Below are positions 44,166 to 52,899 of a stretch of DNA of 64,000 nt, in pieces. This DNA is from an uncultured Sphingomonadaceae bacterium (GTDB lineage: Bacteria > Pseudomonadota > Alphaproteobacteria > Sphingomonadales > Sphingomonadaceae). The stretch spans positions 62,001-126,000 of the forward strand of contig CANMQE010000001.1 of NCBI GenBank assembly GCA_947499975.1, given 5' to 3'. A program made the translations under genes and the position numbers. The notes under the pieces were generated by a model, which saw only the letters and a program-made list of their open reading frames with translations, did not search any database and was not told the DNA's origin. How positions within the stretch are numbered: the stretch's first letter is position 1; each line of letters starts with the position of its first letter.

Positions 44166-45842
44166 TCAATCCTCCGAAGAAATTCCCAATGGGCCTCCCA
44201 CACGATCCTGATACATCGCGGCATAAAGGTTCGCCTTGTTCTGCCCGAACCATTCGGCAACGCCCGATCCGTCGGCATCCAGCACGAACACCTCGTTCGC
44301 ATCCAGTTCCCCGATGGCGGGCCATTGCGGCAGGCCTTCGCCATTGGGATTGCCCGTGGCAGCGAAGTTCACCCAGTATTGCGAGACCTGATCGGCAAAG
44401 CCTTCCTCCCGCGCATTGCCGCACATCTGTTCGACAGACGATCCACCGGGGAAGGTGCGCGGGGCGCACAGATTGTCGAACACATAGGGAATCTCGCCGG
44501 TATGGGCCGCGCCAAGATCGCCGCGATCGGCGTCGTAGGGCGGATCGTGGCGGAACCAGTAGTGATAGGCGTTCTCGCCGATATTCGCTTGCCAGCTGGC
44601 ATACTGGCGCATCAGCCAGCTCATGTTGTCGCCGAAGGGCTGGGTGGCCGCAACGCGCGCCTCGTCGTCAGTGGAGACGGGATAGGCGGCGCGGCCCATG
44701 TCCACCCGCTCGCCCCAGCGCATGGCTTCGCCCTGCTGCCAGCTTTCCAGCGTGGCGGGCGGGCCGAAAATGGCGGTGAAGCTGCCTTCGTCCTCGTTCG
44801 ATCCCACCAGCACATCCACCGGCAATTGCCGGCCTTGCGAGAAGGTGATTGCCAGATCTTCGGGGATGATCCTCCCATCCACGATCATGCCCTGTCCGGG
44901 GATCTTCGTGCTGATCTCGCTGGCAGGCAGGGCGCGCAGTTCGGCAAGGCTGGTGGTGCCGAAGTTCTCCTCTGCTGCGCCCAGCGTGCGCTGCTGCGCG
45001 GTTTCGCGCGGCACCATCTGCCCGATGTTGAGGCCCTGGAACGTGCCGCTCTGCGCGATAGCGCGGGCGAACAGGCCTTCTGCCGGAGGGGCGCCGACAA
45101 GCGCCGCGTTCATGGCCGAGCCCGCGCTCTCGCCGAAGATCGTCACGCGGTCGGGATCGCCGCCGAATGCCGCGATATTGTCCTGCACCCATTGCAGGGC
45201 CGCGATGGCATCGCCCAGCGCCTGGTTGCCGCTGGCGCCGTTCGCGGCGGTGAGTTCAGGGTGCGAGAAGAAGCCGAGCGAGCCCACGCGGTAGTTGAAG
45301 GTGACCATCACCACGCCCTTGTCGGCAAGGTAATCGCCCTGGCTGAAGGGGCTGGAACCGCCGCCTTCGTTATACGCGCCGCCATACAGCCACACCATCA
45401 CGGGCAGGTTGGCATCGGCGCTTTGCGCAGGCGTCCAGACGTTGAGATAGAGGCAGTCTTCCGACGTGCCGGGACTATCGGGCATATCCGTGGCGGAATT
45501 GACGGGGAAGCGCTGCGGGGCAGGGTTCTGAACGCAGCTGTCAGCCCACTGGGTGGCATCCAGCACGCCATCCCAATCGGCAGCGGGCTGCGGCATTTCC
45601 CAGCGCAGATCGCCCACCGGCGGGGCTGCGAAAGGGATACCCTTGAACACGGACACGCCGTCGACCTTGTCCGAAGCCGCGCCGCGAACGAGACCGTTCT
45701 GCGTGGAAACCTGCATCTCGGAAAGCTGCGGATCTGCCAGCGCGCCTGGATTGGCCGGATAGTCGGGGGCCGTGGTGGTGCAGGCGGCCAGGCCCATGGC
45801 GGACAGCACGATCAGCGACGTGCGCATATTCGGAAAGGTCAT
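44166..45842 (-). CDS. Type B carboxylesterase, lipoprotein
   Basis: 558 residues from the ATG at 45842, with GGGAGAA upstream. Lipobox MGLAAC near residue 22 places it on the periplasmic membrane face. Family motifs: FKGIPFAAPPVGDLRW, EDCLYLNVWTP, the nucleophile FGESAGSAMN, and a late region HTGEIPYVFDNL with the expected catalytic His. Hydrolyses esters. Located between the unnamed-family genes and the heme-PQQ gene, so ester cleavage in the periplasm may release the alcohol oxidised by the quinoproteins. Confidence 0.9.
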   Translation of the reverse strand: MTFPNMRTSLIVLSAMGLAACTTTAPDYPANPGALADPQLSEMQVSTQNGLVRGAASDKVDGVSVFKGIPFAAPPVGDLRWEMPQPAADWDGVLDATQWADSCVQNPAPQRFPVNSATDMPDSPGTSEDCLYLNVWTPAQSADANLPVMVWLYGGAYNEGGGSSPFSQGDYLADKGVVMVTFNYRVGSLGFFSHPELTAANGASGNQALGDAIAALQWVQDNIAAFGGDPDRVTIFGESAGSAMNAALVGAPPAEGLFARAIAQSGTFQGLNIGQMVPRETAQQRTLGAAEENFGTTSLAELRALPASEISTKIPGQGMIVDGRIIPEDLAITFSQGRQLPVDVLVGSNEDEGSFTAIFGPPATLESWQQGEAMRWGERVDMGRAAYPVSTDDEARVAATQPFGDNMSWLMRQYASWQANIGENAYHYWFRHDPPYDADRGDLGAAHTGEIPYVFDNLCAPRTFPGGSSVEQMCGNAREEGFADQVSQYWVNFAATGNPNGEGLPQWPAIGELDANEVFVLDADGSGVAEWFGQNKANLYAAMYQDRVGGPLGISSED

Positions 45843-45865
45843 GGGTTCTCCCGTACCCTGAAATG

Positions 45866-45893
45866 AAAAGGGGCAGGCCATCGGCCCGCCCCT
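45866..45893 (-). terminator. Internal terminator upstream of the carboxylesterase gene
   Basis: On the minus strand: stem AGGGGC-G-GGCC / GGCC-T-GCCCCT with a 3-base loop, followed by TTTT. It lies between the stop of the unnamed-family gene (45909) and the carboxylesterase start (45842), so it splits the long minus-strand run into two levels of expression. Confidence 0.7.
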
Positions 45894-45908
45894 GTCAAAG
45901 CGATGCGA

Positions 45909-47024
45909 TCAGTGACCGCCGCCTTCACCATCTACTGCGCCGCCTTCGGTGTTCTCGACACCGGCAGCCGCCGCCGTGATGTAGTTGCGAACCTGCACAT
46001 TGCCCTCGTGGCAGGCGTATTCGAAGAACTGGTATTCTTCGTCACGCGTCCAGTCGAGGCGGGCGGTCCAGCGGTCGGTATAGACCTCGGGATCGGTGTA
46101 GGTAAGCTCGTACACGATGTGATCAGGGCCAGTCATGGTCAGCCGTTCCGTCACGCTGGCTTCTGCACTGGTGGGGATGGTGTTGAACGGCGGAACGCCC
46201 ATGGTCGCCATGTTCAGCGGGCTGGGGCCGCGCTCGTAATTGTCCTGCGACACGCTGTCGCCATCTTCGATATTGGTGGTTTCGACCACCAGCGTGTTGC
46301 CATCCCAGTAACCGATGGACTGGCCCATCCATGTGCGGACGTTCTCGGGCCAGCGCATGGCGGCCATTTCCTCCGGCCCGTCAACGATGGGAATGATGCG
46401 CGCGTCGTGGATCATCTCCAGCGAGATGATGACGTAGCCGGGCGCCTGCATCACGCGGATGCCGTTGTTATAGCGGAAGGGGAACATGGATGCCGGGAAA
46501 CCGCGCGTGACGCAGCGATCCCAGGTGTCGAAATCGCTCACCCATTCAAAATGCGTGTTGGGCGTCCAGCTGGAACGGCCAGCCTCGTAACGCTCCTGCG
46601 CCCACTCGGTCATTTCCGGCAGCTGGCCGCTTTCGGGATAGACCAGCAAAGACGTGCGGCGGCCGGAGGCATCGGATTCCACCCAGTGGCCAAAGCCGAT
46701 GGTGCCCGCCTCGTCTTCGGCGGCATAACGCTCGTCAGAACCGGCGGCCTGCTGCAGGCGCTGCTCGTATTCGTCGTCGTTCAGATAGAAGCGATCGCCG
46801 AAACGCGCGGGGCGCTGCATCGGGATGCTGGCGATGTTGTCGATGGGGAAGGTGCCGCGAAGATCGGGATCGCCCCAGCTGGTGCGCGGCGGATCGAAAT
46901 CGCTGGGCACCGGTGCGATCATGGTCAGATCATCGGGCACTACGTTCTGCGCGGCGGCAGGGATAGCCAGGGCCATGGCGCTGGCCGTAACGATGGCGAT
47001 GGTTTTCAAAGTCTTGCGGGCCAT
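45909..47024 (-). CDS. Exported protein of the unnamed quinoprotein-linked family (paralogue 2)
   Basis: 371 residues with a signal peptide (MARKTLKTIAIVTASAMALAI...AAA). Full-length paralogue of the next gene upstream: TSWGDPDLRGTFPIDNIASI near the start, CVTRGFPASMFPFRYNNGIR, TWMGQSIGYWDGNTLVVETT, SVTERLTMTG, and YACHEGNVQVRNYI at the end. No known catalytic motif recognised. Its start codon overlaps the stop of the upstream gene (TAATG). A terminator follows its stop. Confidence 0.8.
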   Translation of the reverse strand: MARKTLKTIAIVTASAMALAIPAAAQNVVPDDLTMIAPVPSDFDPPRTSWGDPDLRGTFPIDNIASIPMQRPARFGDRFYLNDDEYEQRLQQAAGSDERYAAEDEAGTIGFGHWVESDASGRRTSLLVYPESGQLPEMTEWAQERYEAGRSSWTPNTHFEWVSDFDTWDRCVTRGFPASMFPFRYNNGIRVMQAPGYVIISLEMIHDARIIPIVDGPEEMAAMRWPENVRTWMGQSIGYWDGNTLVVETTNIEDGDSVSQDNYERGPSPLNMATMGVPPFNTIPTSAEASVTERLTMTGPDHIVYELTYTDPEVYTDRWTARLDWTRDEEYQFFEYACHEGNVQVRNYITAAAAGVENTEGGAVDGEGGGH

Positions 47025-48148
47025 TACTCACTCTCCTCGGTATTTCGTGTTTGTGCGCCGCGGCTGGCGGGATCCATGGCCGGGGGCGGACCGGCATCGG
47101 GATCGATCTGTTCCACCATTGCGCCGCGCGCATATTCCTGTTCACGCTTGGTACGGTCGGCCGTGATGTAGTTGCGGACCTGCACATTGCCCTCGTGACA
47201 TGCGTATTCGAAAAATTCGTAGTCCTCATCGCGAGACCAGTTCACGCGCAGCGTGAAATCATCCTGCCAGATCTCGGGATCGGAATAGTGCATTTCGTAG
47301 GTGATGGTGTCCGGCCCCACCATGTGGAAACGCTCCGTCACCGTCACGTTCTCGCTCATCGGGATGGTGTTGTTGGCCGGAACGCCGCGTGTCGCCACGT
47401 TGAAGGCGGACGCGCCCGGCTGGATGTTGTCGGTCACCACTTCCAGCGTGTTTTCATCCACCCAGCGGCCACGGCTGTTGCCGAACCATCCGGTGACCGC
47501 GTCAGGCCACGGCTCGTTCTCTCCGGCCACGGGGATCATCCGCGTGCCCAGCATCTCCAGGTTGATCACCACGTAGCCGGGCGATTGGAAGATGCGGATG
47601 CCGTTGTTGTAGCGGAAAGGGAACATGCTGGCCGGGAAACCGCGTGTGATGCAGCGGTCCCAGCTGTCGAAATCGGTTACCCAGTCGAAGGTCTGCCCGG
47701 TCACCCAGCTTGCCCGCATCAGCGAGGAATCGTGGATGCCACGCTCCGTGAAGGCAGGCAGGCGGCCATCCTGCGAGGATACCACCATGGACGTGCGGCG
47801 GCTGCCGGCCTCGTATTCGATCCAGTGGCCAAGGCCGATCGTGCCTTCCTCGTCCTCTACCTCGTAGGCTTCTTCCAGCTGTTCCACGCGGCCCTGTTCC
47901 TGGGCGATCTCCTCGTCGGTCTTGAAGAAGCGATCCCCGTATTGGGCAGGGCGGTTTACCGGCAGTTCCGCAAAGTCGTTCAACGGCCAGATGCCGCGAA
48001 AATCCGGATCGCCCCACTGCGTCTTGCCCGGCGTGTATTCATCCGGGATGGCGGGCATGGTGGTGAGATCGTCCGGCACGGTTTCCTGCGCCGCGGCGGG
48101 AACGGCGAGAGACGCGGCAGCCAGCAGAAGGAGGTTACGATAAAGCAT
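47024..48148 (-). CDS. Exported protein of the unnamed quinoprotein-linked family (paralogue 3)
   Basis: 374 residues from the ATG at 48148, with a signal peptide (MLYRNLLLLAAASLAVPAAA). Same layout as paralogue 2: TQWGDPDFRGIWPLNDFAEL, CITRGFPASMFPFRYNNGIR, WVDENTLEVVTDNIQPGASA, VTERFHMVGPDTITYEM, and ACHEGNVQVRNYI. The start shares one base with the stop of the PQQ dehydrogenase gene (TGATG), indicating translational coupling with that enzyme. A longer reading frame upstream is only a shadow of the PQQ gene. Confidence 0.8.
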   Translation of the reverse strand: MLYRNLLLLAAASLAVPAAAQETVPDDLTTMPAIPDEYTPGKTQWGDPDFRGIWPLNDFAELPVNRPAQYGDRFFKTDEEIAQEQGRVEQLEEAYEVEDEEGTIGLGHWIEYEAGSRRTSMVVSSQDGRLPAFTERGIHDSSLMRASWVTGQTFDWVTDFDSWDRCITRGFPASMFPFRYNNGIRIFQSPGYVVINLEMLGTRMIPVAGENEPWPDAVTGWFGNSRGRWVDENTLEVVTDNIQPGASAFNVATRGVPANNTIPMSENVTVTERFHMVGPDTITYEMHYSDPEIWQDDFTLRVNWSRDEDYEFFEYACHEGNVQVRNYITADRTKREQEYARGAMVEQIDPDAGPPPAMDPASRGAQTRNTEESE

Positions 48149-50154
48149 CAGCGTGCCCCCTCCGGCAGGGCGAAGGTGACATAGCGGCTGGGGCCGGGAT
48201 CGGGCAGGCCAAGCCCGCCGAGGAAGTGGCCCATGCCGCCCACCGGCACGGTGATCATCTGGCGGCCGTTCACCTCGTACACCGCGGGCACGCCCTCTGT
48301 GCCAGCATCGAAGCGGTGCTCCCACAGGATGTCGCCGGTGGCGGCATCACGGGCGCGGAAGGCGCGGTCTGATGCGGTGTTCACGAACAGCAGACCGCCT
48401 GCGGTGGCGACGGGGCCGGAACGCGGCGTTTGCGCGCCAACGCCGGTAATGCCCTGTTCTTCCAGCGTCAGTATCTCGCCATTGGGAATGGAATAGAGCT
48501 GCTCGCCTGTATTCATGTCATACGCGGTGAGGTTGGAGAACGGCGGCTTGATCGCCACCATGCCGTTGCTCTGCAGCATGAAGTTTACCGGCCAGCGATA
48601 GGGCACGTCCTCGCCACTGGCATTGGGCATCGCCTCCAGCGCGCTTTCGCGATTGTCCGGCACGATCTTCAGCAACAGCGGCAGCTCGCGGCTGACGATG
48701 AAAAGGCGCTGGTTCACCGGATCGACCGAGACATTGCCCCAGTTCGCCCCGCCATTGTGACCGGGGAAACCGATGGTCCCCTCGATGCTGGGCGGCACAT
48801 ACGGCCCCTGGCCGGAATCGGGGCGCGAATTGGCGAACAGTTCGCGCAAGGCCGCCTGGTCTTCTTCCGGCAGATAGGGATTGATATCCTCCGGCGTGAA
48901 GGTCTGCCGCATGAAGGGCTGCGGCCAGCTGGGGATCGGCTGGGTGGGGCTGGCGTGCTCTCCCGCCACGTTGGACGCGGGCACCGGCGTCTCCTCGATC
49001 GGCCAGATCGGTTCACCCGTCCGGCGGTCGAAGGTGAAGATATAGCCCTGCTTCGCCACCTGCACGACGATGGGAATTTCCTCGCCGTTGCGGGTGATCG
49101 TCATCAGCTTGGGCGCCACCGGCAGATCGAAATCCCACAGGTCGTGATGCACGGTCTGGAAGTGCCAGATGCGCTCCCCAGTCTCGGCATCGATCGCGAT
49201 GATCGAATTGCCGAACAGGTTGTCGCCCTCGCGGTTGCCGCCGTAGAAATCGTAACGCGGCGTGCCGGTGGGGATGAACACGATGCCAAGCTCTGTATCC
49301 ACCGTGCTTTCGGACCAGTTGTGCACGCCGCCGAACTGGTTGAAATCTTCCGTGTCGGGCCAGGTGTCATGGCCGAACTCGCCTTCGCGGGGCACGGTGT
49401 TGAACGTCCATTTCAGCGCGCCCGTGCGCACGTCGTAGGCTTGGATGTTGGCAGGCGCGCTGGCGTAATCGTAGGCACCGGCGGGCAAGCTCATGATCAC
49501 GGTGTCGCGATAGATGCGGCCGGGATTGTTGGTCTGCAGCGGGCCGCCCGGCTCCGTCACGTCATCGGGCAGGGCATCGCGCAGGTCTACGCCGCCATCG
49601 CTGCCGAAGCTGGCGATGACTTCGCCGGTCGCCGCGTCGATCGCGCGCAGCATACCGTTGTTCAGCACCATCAGGCGCTCATCACCGGCACCATCTGTCC
49701 AGTAGTTGACGCCGCGCGTGCCGATGCGGCCATCCAACGCGCTTTCCCAGATCTGCGTGCCGGTGGCAGGATCGAGGGCGACGAGCTGACCAGCGCCATT
49801 CATCACATACATGCGTCCGCCCGCGACAACGGGATTGAACAGCGGGGGCATGCCTTCGCCGGTGGGAAATTCCCACGCCACCTCGAGCTGGGCGACGTTA
49901 GAGCGGTTGACCTGGTCCAGCGCGGAATATTGCGAGCTGTCCGCGCCGCCGAGGTAGGAATCCCAGCCGACATAGTCGAAATCAGCCTGATTCACCGTGC
50001 CCGAAGATGCAGACGCCATCTGGCCCTGCGGCGTGGCGGCACATGCGGCCAGCGCCAGCCCCAGCGATGCAGCAAGTGCAAAGCGCAAGGATGCCTTCCG
50101 CGTGGAACGATTGCGGCGTTTCGAAGTGATCAAGCTTGATGCTCCCATGTCCAT
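48148..50154 (-). CDS. PQQ-dependent dehydrogenase, lipoprotein
   Basis: 668 residues if started at the ATG at 50154; 50148 and 50184 are alternatives, and none has a clear ribosome-binding site. An Arg-rich n-region leads to a lipobox (LGLALAAC), then the propeller: DSSQYSALDQVNRSNVAQLE, GNREGDNLFGNSIIAID, HHDLWDFDLPVAPKL, and the closing VNGRQMITVPVGGMGHF. It is mGDH-like with no heme. First gene of the run 50154-45909 and coupled to paralogue 3 by TGATG. Confidence 0.87.
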   Translation of the reverse strand: MDMGASSLITSKRRNRSTRKASLRFALAASLGLALAACAATPQGQMASASSGTVNQADFDYVGWDSYLGGADSSQYSALDQVNRSNVAQLEVAWEFPTGEGMPPLFNPVVAGGRMYVMNGAGQLVALDPATGTQIWESALDGRIGTRGVNYWTDGAGDERLMVLNNGMLRAIDAATGEVIASFGSDGGVDLRDALPDDVTEPGGPLQTNNPGRIYRDTVIMSLPAGAYDYASAPANIQAYDVRTGALKWTFNTVPREGEFGHDTWPDTEDFNQFGGVHNWSESTVDTELGIVFIPTGTPRYDFYGGNREGDNLFGNSIIAIDAETGERIWHFQTVHHDLWDFDLPVAPKLMTITRNGEEIPIVVQVAKQGYIFTFDRRTGEPIWPIEETPVPASNVAGEHASPTQPIPSWPQPFMRQTFTPEDINPYLPEEDQAALRELFANSRPDSGQGPYVPPSIEGTIGFPGHNGGANWGNVSVDPVNQRLFIVSRELPLLLKIVPDNRESALEAMPNASGEDVPYRWPVNFMLQSNGMVAIKPPFSNLTAYDMNTGEQLYSIPNGEILTLEEQGITGVGAQTPRSGPVATAGGLLFVNTASDRAFRARDAATGDILWEHRFDAGTEGVPAVYEVNGRQMITVPVGGMGHFLGGLGLPDPGPSRYVTFALPEGAR

Positions 50155-50271
50155 ACGCAGCCCGAACGGCTGTCTTCTCCCCATGCCTAGCCGGATTCGC
50201 ACCCGATCAACAAGGGTGAAACGGCATTGAAATTGATAAAATCCGAAATTTCTGGACTAAAGCAAATTCAC
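50155..50271 (-). promoter_or_regulatory. Promoter region of the PQQ dehydrogenase / unnamed-family operon
   Basis: On the minus strand TTTAGTCCA (50254-50262) precedes a GAAATTTC palindrome (50245-50252) flanked by TCC and GGA, then TATCAA about 17 bases after the AGTCC block as a possible -10. The -35 position is poor, which suits a promoter needing an activator. It also holds the 3' flank of the 50272 gene. Confidence 0.35.
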
Positions 50272-50913
50272 TCAGCCGGCATCGGGCGATTGCATCTGGT
50301 GTCCTTCGACGGAGCCCTGCGGTCCTTCGGCTGCGCCTTCCAGCGGACGATCCTGCTCGCCTGCGGAGGTGTATACGGTGGAGCGCGTCATCGCGCCGCT
50401 GGTTTCCAGCCGCAAGGTGACATTGTCCATCGAACGGTTCTCCCAGAACCAGCCGTGTATACCGGTAAAGGCGGGGGTGTAGACGCCGTTCATCGCTTGC
50501 GCCTCGTCCACGCCATAGCTTTCCGTCACTTCCTCGCCGCCTGCGAAGGGATGGGCGTGCATGTCGTACGCCAGAGTGCCCGTGCCTTCCCAGTGGAAGG
50601 TCATCGGCTGGCCCTCGGGCATCGTGTATTTGAACTCCACCGATTCAAACGGCAGCAGTTCGTATTCCCACACATCCGTGACGCCTTCCGAAGCAGGCAG
50701 GGGCGTTTGCGACAGGGTGAGCACGTCCTGCTCCGCCATCCGCGCCATGCCGCGTTCCAGTTCCAGGTTCGTGGGCTCTGCGATTTGCGTCAGGCCCAGG
50801 CTTTCGCCGACGCCGGTGGGATCCCAGCCGGTTTCTGCGGGCAGAATGACGAGAACGGCCAGCGCAGCGCCTGCAGCAACCACGCCGGCGGCGATGTAGG
50901 GAGCCTTGCTCAT
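50272..50913 (-). CDS. Membrane-anchored periplasmic protein, HupE partner
   Basis: 213 residues with a single N-terminal anchor (YIAAGVVAAGAALAVLVIL) and a periplasmic domain. The visible stretch MTFHWEGTGTLAYDMHAHPF followed by GIHGWFWENRS has several histidines and tryptophans and could bind metal or sense a ligand. The start overlaps the stop of the HupE-like gene by 4 bases. I know similar anchor proteins beside HupE genes but no assigned function. Confidence 0.65.
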   Translation of the reverse strand: MSKAPYIAAGVVAAGAALAVLVILPAETGWDPTGVGESLGLTQIAEPTNLELERGMARMAEQDVLTLSQTPLPASEGVTDVWEYELLPFESVEFKYTMPEGQPMTFHWEGTGTLAYDMHAHPFAGGEEVTESYGVDEAQAMNGVYTPAFTGIHGWFWENRSMDNVTLRLETSGAMTRSTVYTSAGEQDRPLEGAAEGPQGSVEGHQMQSPDAG

Positions 50914-51641
50914 GACGAAAAATATCCTTCCAGTTGATATGCGGTAAGCGCGATCCCCACGAGGATCAGCCCGATATTGGCGAGGCGTGCGTAACGCCGG
51001 AAACTGTCCGTGTGGCGCCAGGCCGCCAGCAACAGCACCACCAGTGTCAGCACGATCACCTGCCCCGCTTCAACGCCCACGTTGAAGGCGATGAGATTGA
51101 CCAGCAGCCCGTTCTGCGACACGCCCAGGTCCATCACCTTGGTCGCCAGGCCAAGGCCGTGGAACAGGCCGAACACAAGCACCGCGATGCGCGTATCGAA
51201 ATGCCAGCCAAGTTTCTCGAACCCGCCGATGTTTTCCACGCCCTTGTAGATCACGGAAAGTCCGATGATCGCATCTACGATATAGGCGTTGACGCCCGTT
51301 TGCAGCAGCACGCCGCCGATCAGCGTGATGGAATGGCCGATGGCGAACATGGAGACGTACAGCAGCACGTCCTTCAATCGGCGCAGGAAGAACACCACGC
51401 CCACCAGGAAGGCGATGTGATCGTACCCGGTCACCATGTGCTTTGCGCCAAGATACATGAACGGGACAATCGCCGGCCCGTCGATCGTGCGCACGAATGC
51501 CTTGTCGCCTTCCGCCACGTCATGCGCGAACGCCTCCACCGGAATGGCGAGCGCGATCAGGGCCAGGAACAACCCGGCAGCCAGCGCGGACCGGACAGGG
51601 TGCCGGGCAGGGGGCTGGGCGGGGCGGAGCCTATTGGTCAT
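50910..51641 (-). CDS. HupE/UreJ-like membrane protein
   Basis: 243 residues from the ATG at 51641, which has GGGGAGG six bases upstream; an ATG at 51656 is an alternative. After an N-terminal hydrophobic stretch it has the HupE/UreJ_2 signature GAKHMVTGYDHIAFLVGVVFF, then FAIGHSITL and FGLFHGLGLATKVMDLG, with His residues in membrane segments. Named family members are linked to nickel or other metal uptake. The start overlaps the cytochrome gene, and the gene is coupled to its anchor partner. Metal supply to the quinoproteins is one possible role. Confidence 0.82.
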   Translation of the reverse strand: MTNRLRPAQPPARHPVRSALAAGLFLALIALAIPVEAFAHDVAEGDKAFVRTIDGPAIVPFMYLGAKHMVTGYDHIAFLVGVVFFLRRLKDVLLYVSMFAIGHSITLIGGVLLQTGVNAYIVDAIIGLSVIYKGVENIGGFEKLGWHFDTRIAVLVFGLFHGLGLATKVMDLGVSQNGLLVNLIAFNVGVEAGQVIVLTLVVLLLAAWRHTDSFRRYARLANIGLILVGIALTAYQLEGYFSS

Positions 51642-52200
51642 CCACCTCCCCGACATATTCGCCCAGCGTCAGGTCGTCGTTCGGGCGAGGCTGCGCCACG
51701 TCGTCCACGGTCACGCCCTCGGGCAGTTCCTCGGGCGGATACATGCGGTGGCATGCGCTGCAGACCGAATAGACGGTGCCGCCGATTTCGAAGACGGCCT
51801 CCGCATCCTGTGCTGCAGCCGCTTGTGCCGCCTGCGCGGATACATCTACCAGACCTTGCGAATAGGCCATCCAGTCATCGCCGCGCCCCTCCGCATAGGC
51901 AGGCGTCATCAGGATCTCGCCAAGTTCGCCCAGACGCACGGCCGCGGCGCGGACTTCTTCCCATTCGGGATCGGTCTCGGGCTGCCACTCGGTGAACACG
52001 GGCTCTCCGTCGATCAGCTCGCTTCGGGAGCCGACCGATTGCCAGAATACTTCTGCCGTCGGCTGCACTTCCTGCGCCATCATCTGCTGCGCGGTGCCCA
52101 GCGGCGGCGTCTCTTCCGCCTGGTTGCATGCAGACAGGAGGAGACTGGCGGCGAATACCTGCGTCAGTACGGGGGCGAGGGTACGGATCCGACTTGTCAT
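51631..52200 (-). CDS. c-type cytochrome lipoprotein, cytochrome c'-like
   Basis: 189 residues. Lipobox LLLSAC near residue 25. The heme motif CSACH is close to the C-terminus (about residue 146, YSVCSACHRMYPPEEL), the arrangement of four-helix cytochrome c'-type proteins, preceded by an Ala-rich helix (DVSAQAAQAAAAQDAEAVFE). It is the first gene of a three-gene run with HupE and its partner. Likely a membrane-tethered electron carrier or gas/ligand sensor in the periplasm. Confidence 0.8.
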   Translation of the reverse strand: MTSRIRTLAPVLTQVFAASLLLSACNQAEETPPLGTAQQMMAQEVQPTAEVFWQSVGSRSELIDGEPVFTEWQPETDPEWEEVRAAAVRLGELGEILMTPAYAEGRGDDWMAYSQGLVDVSAQAAQAAAAQDAEAVFEIGGTVYSVCSACHRMYPPEELPEGVTVDDVAQPRPNDDLTLGEYVGEVDDQ

Positions 52201-52416
52201 GCTTGTTCCTTCTGCGCGTTGTCGCGCGTGCTATAACCTGTATTGCCGCCATGCAACTTGGATGATAGTGGCGTGCTTTGTTGACAATGTCCAATTTTTC
52301 CCCTCATCTGACGCCACGATAAATCTGCGGTAAAGATTGACTCTGTTAGAACATATTTTGACTGGAGCCGTTTGAAGGACGGCGACGCATAGAATTTCCG
52401 AAGGGATATGAGGTAG
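52201..52416. promoter_or_regulatory. Divergent promoter region between two cytochrome c genes
   Basis: 216 bases without a gene. GTTGACAATGTCC at 52280-52292 is identical to the right half of the 37606-37633 inverted repeat. TTGACT at 52336 and an AT-rich stretch follow. No clean sigma70 promoter pair is seen for either gene. Confidence 0.45.
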
Positions 52417-52824
52417 ATGAATTTGACCGTGAAAAAGTTTGGGAAAAAGTTTGGCAAGCCCGCAATCCTGGCACTGGGCGCTGCGGCGCTGGCAGCGCCC
52501 GGCTTTGCGCCCATGGCACAGGAACACGATCATTCCGCGCATGAAGGCCACGAAGGCGAAGCTGTTGCGGTGACGGAGGCGGAAGCCGACGCCAGCCGCA
52601 CGCTGTTCAGCCAGTATGGCTGCGGTTCGTGCCACGCGTTTACGGATGCCAACGGCTTTGGCAGCATCGGCCCGTCGCTTGATGGCAATGATGCGCTGAG
52701 CGTGGAATACGTGAACACCATCATCAGCAACGGACAGGGCGCGATGCCCAGCTTCGGCGGCATGGTTTCCGAAGACGAGATCGAGACGCTTTCCCGCTAT
52801 ATCGTGGCGAAGAAGGCCGACTGA
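52417..52824 (+). CDS. Small exported cytochrome c
   Basis: 135 residues: signal peptide (AILALGAAALAAPGFAPMA), a His/Glu-rich stretch (QEHDHSAHEGHEGEAVAV, about residues 35-52), heme site C69-G-S-C72-H73, and the methionine ligand in GAMPSFGGMVS near residue 109. A class I cytochrome c that is well placed to take electrons from the neighbouring quinoproteins. The His-rich leader could bind metal. A strong terminator follows. Confidence 0.88.
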   Translation: MNLTVKKFGKKFGKPAILALGAAALAAPGFAPMAQEHDHSAHEGHEGEAVAVTEAEADASRTLFSQYGCGSCHAFTDANGFGSIGPSLDGNDALSVEYVNTIISNGQGAMPSFGGMVSEDEIETLSRYIVAKKAD

Positions 52825-52850
52825 CCGGTTACCAGACCTGACAAAAGGAG

Positions 52851-52877
52851 AAGGGGGGCTATTCGGCCCCCCTTTTT
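52851..52877 (+). terminator. Rho-independent terminator after the cytochrome c gene
   Basis: Stem AAGGGGGGC / GCCCCCCTT with a 6-base loop and a T run, 26 bases after the stop. Confidence 0.85.
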
Positions 52878-52899
52878 CGTATCGGCCTGACCCCGCGCG

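Noticed and set aside
20729..50154. DxD strings (WDWD, WDID, WDFD) at the active site of three propellers, considered as the lanthanide-type signature of XoxF-like enzymes
   Set aside because: Membrane glucose dehydrogenase relatives that use Ca or Mg have the same HHDLWDxDLP string, so it is not diagnostic here. The type II enzyme at 52900 has WDYT, without the extra Asp.
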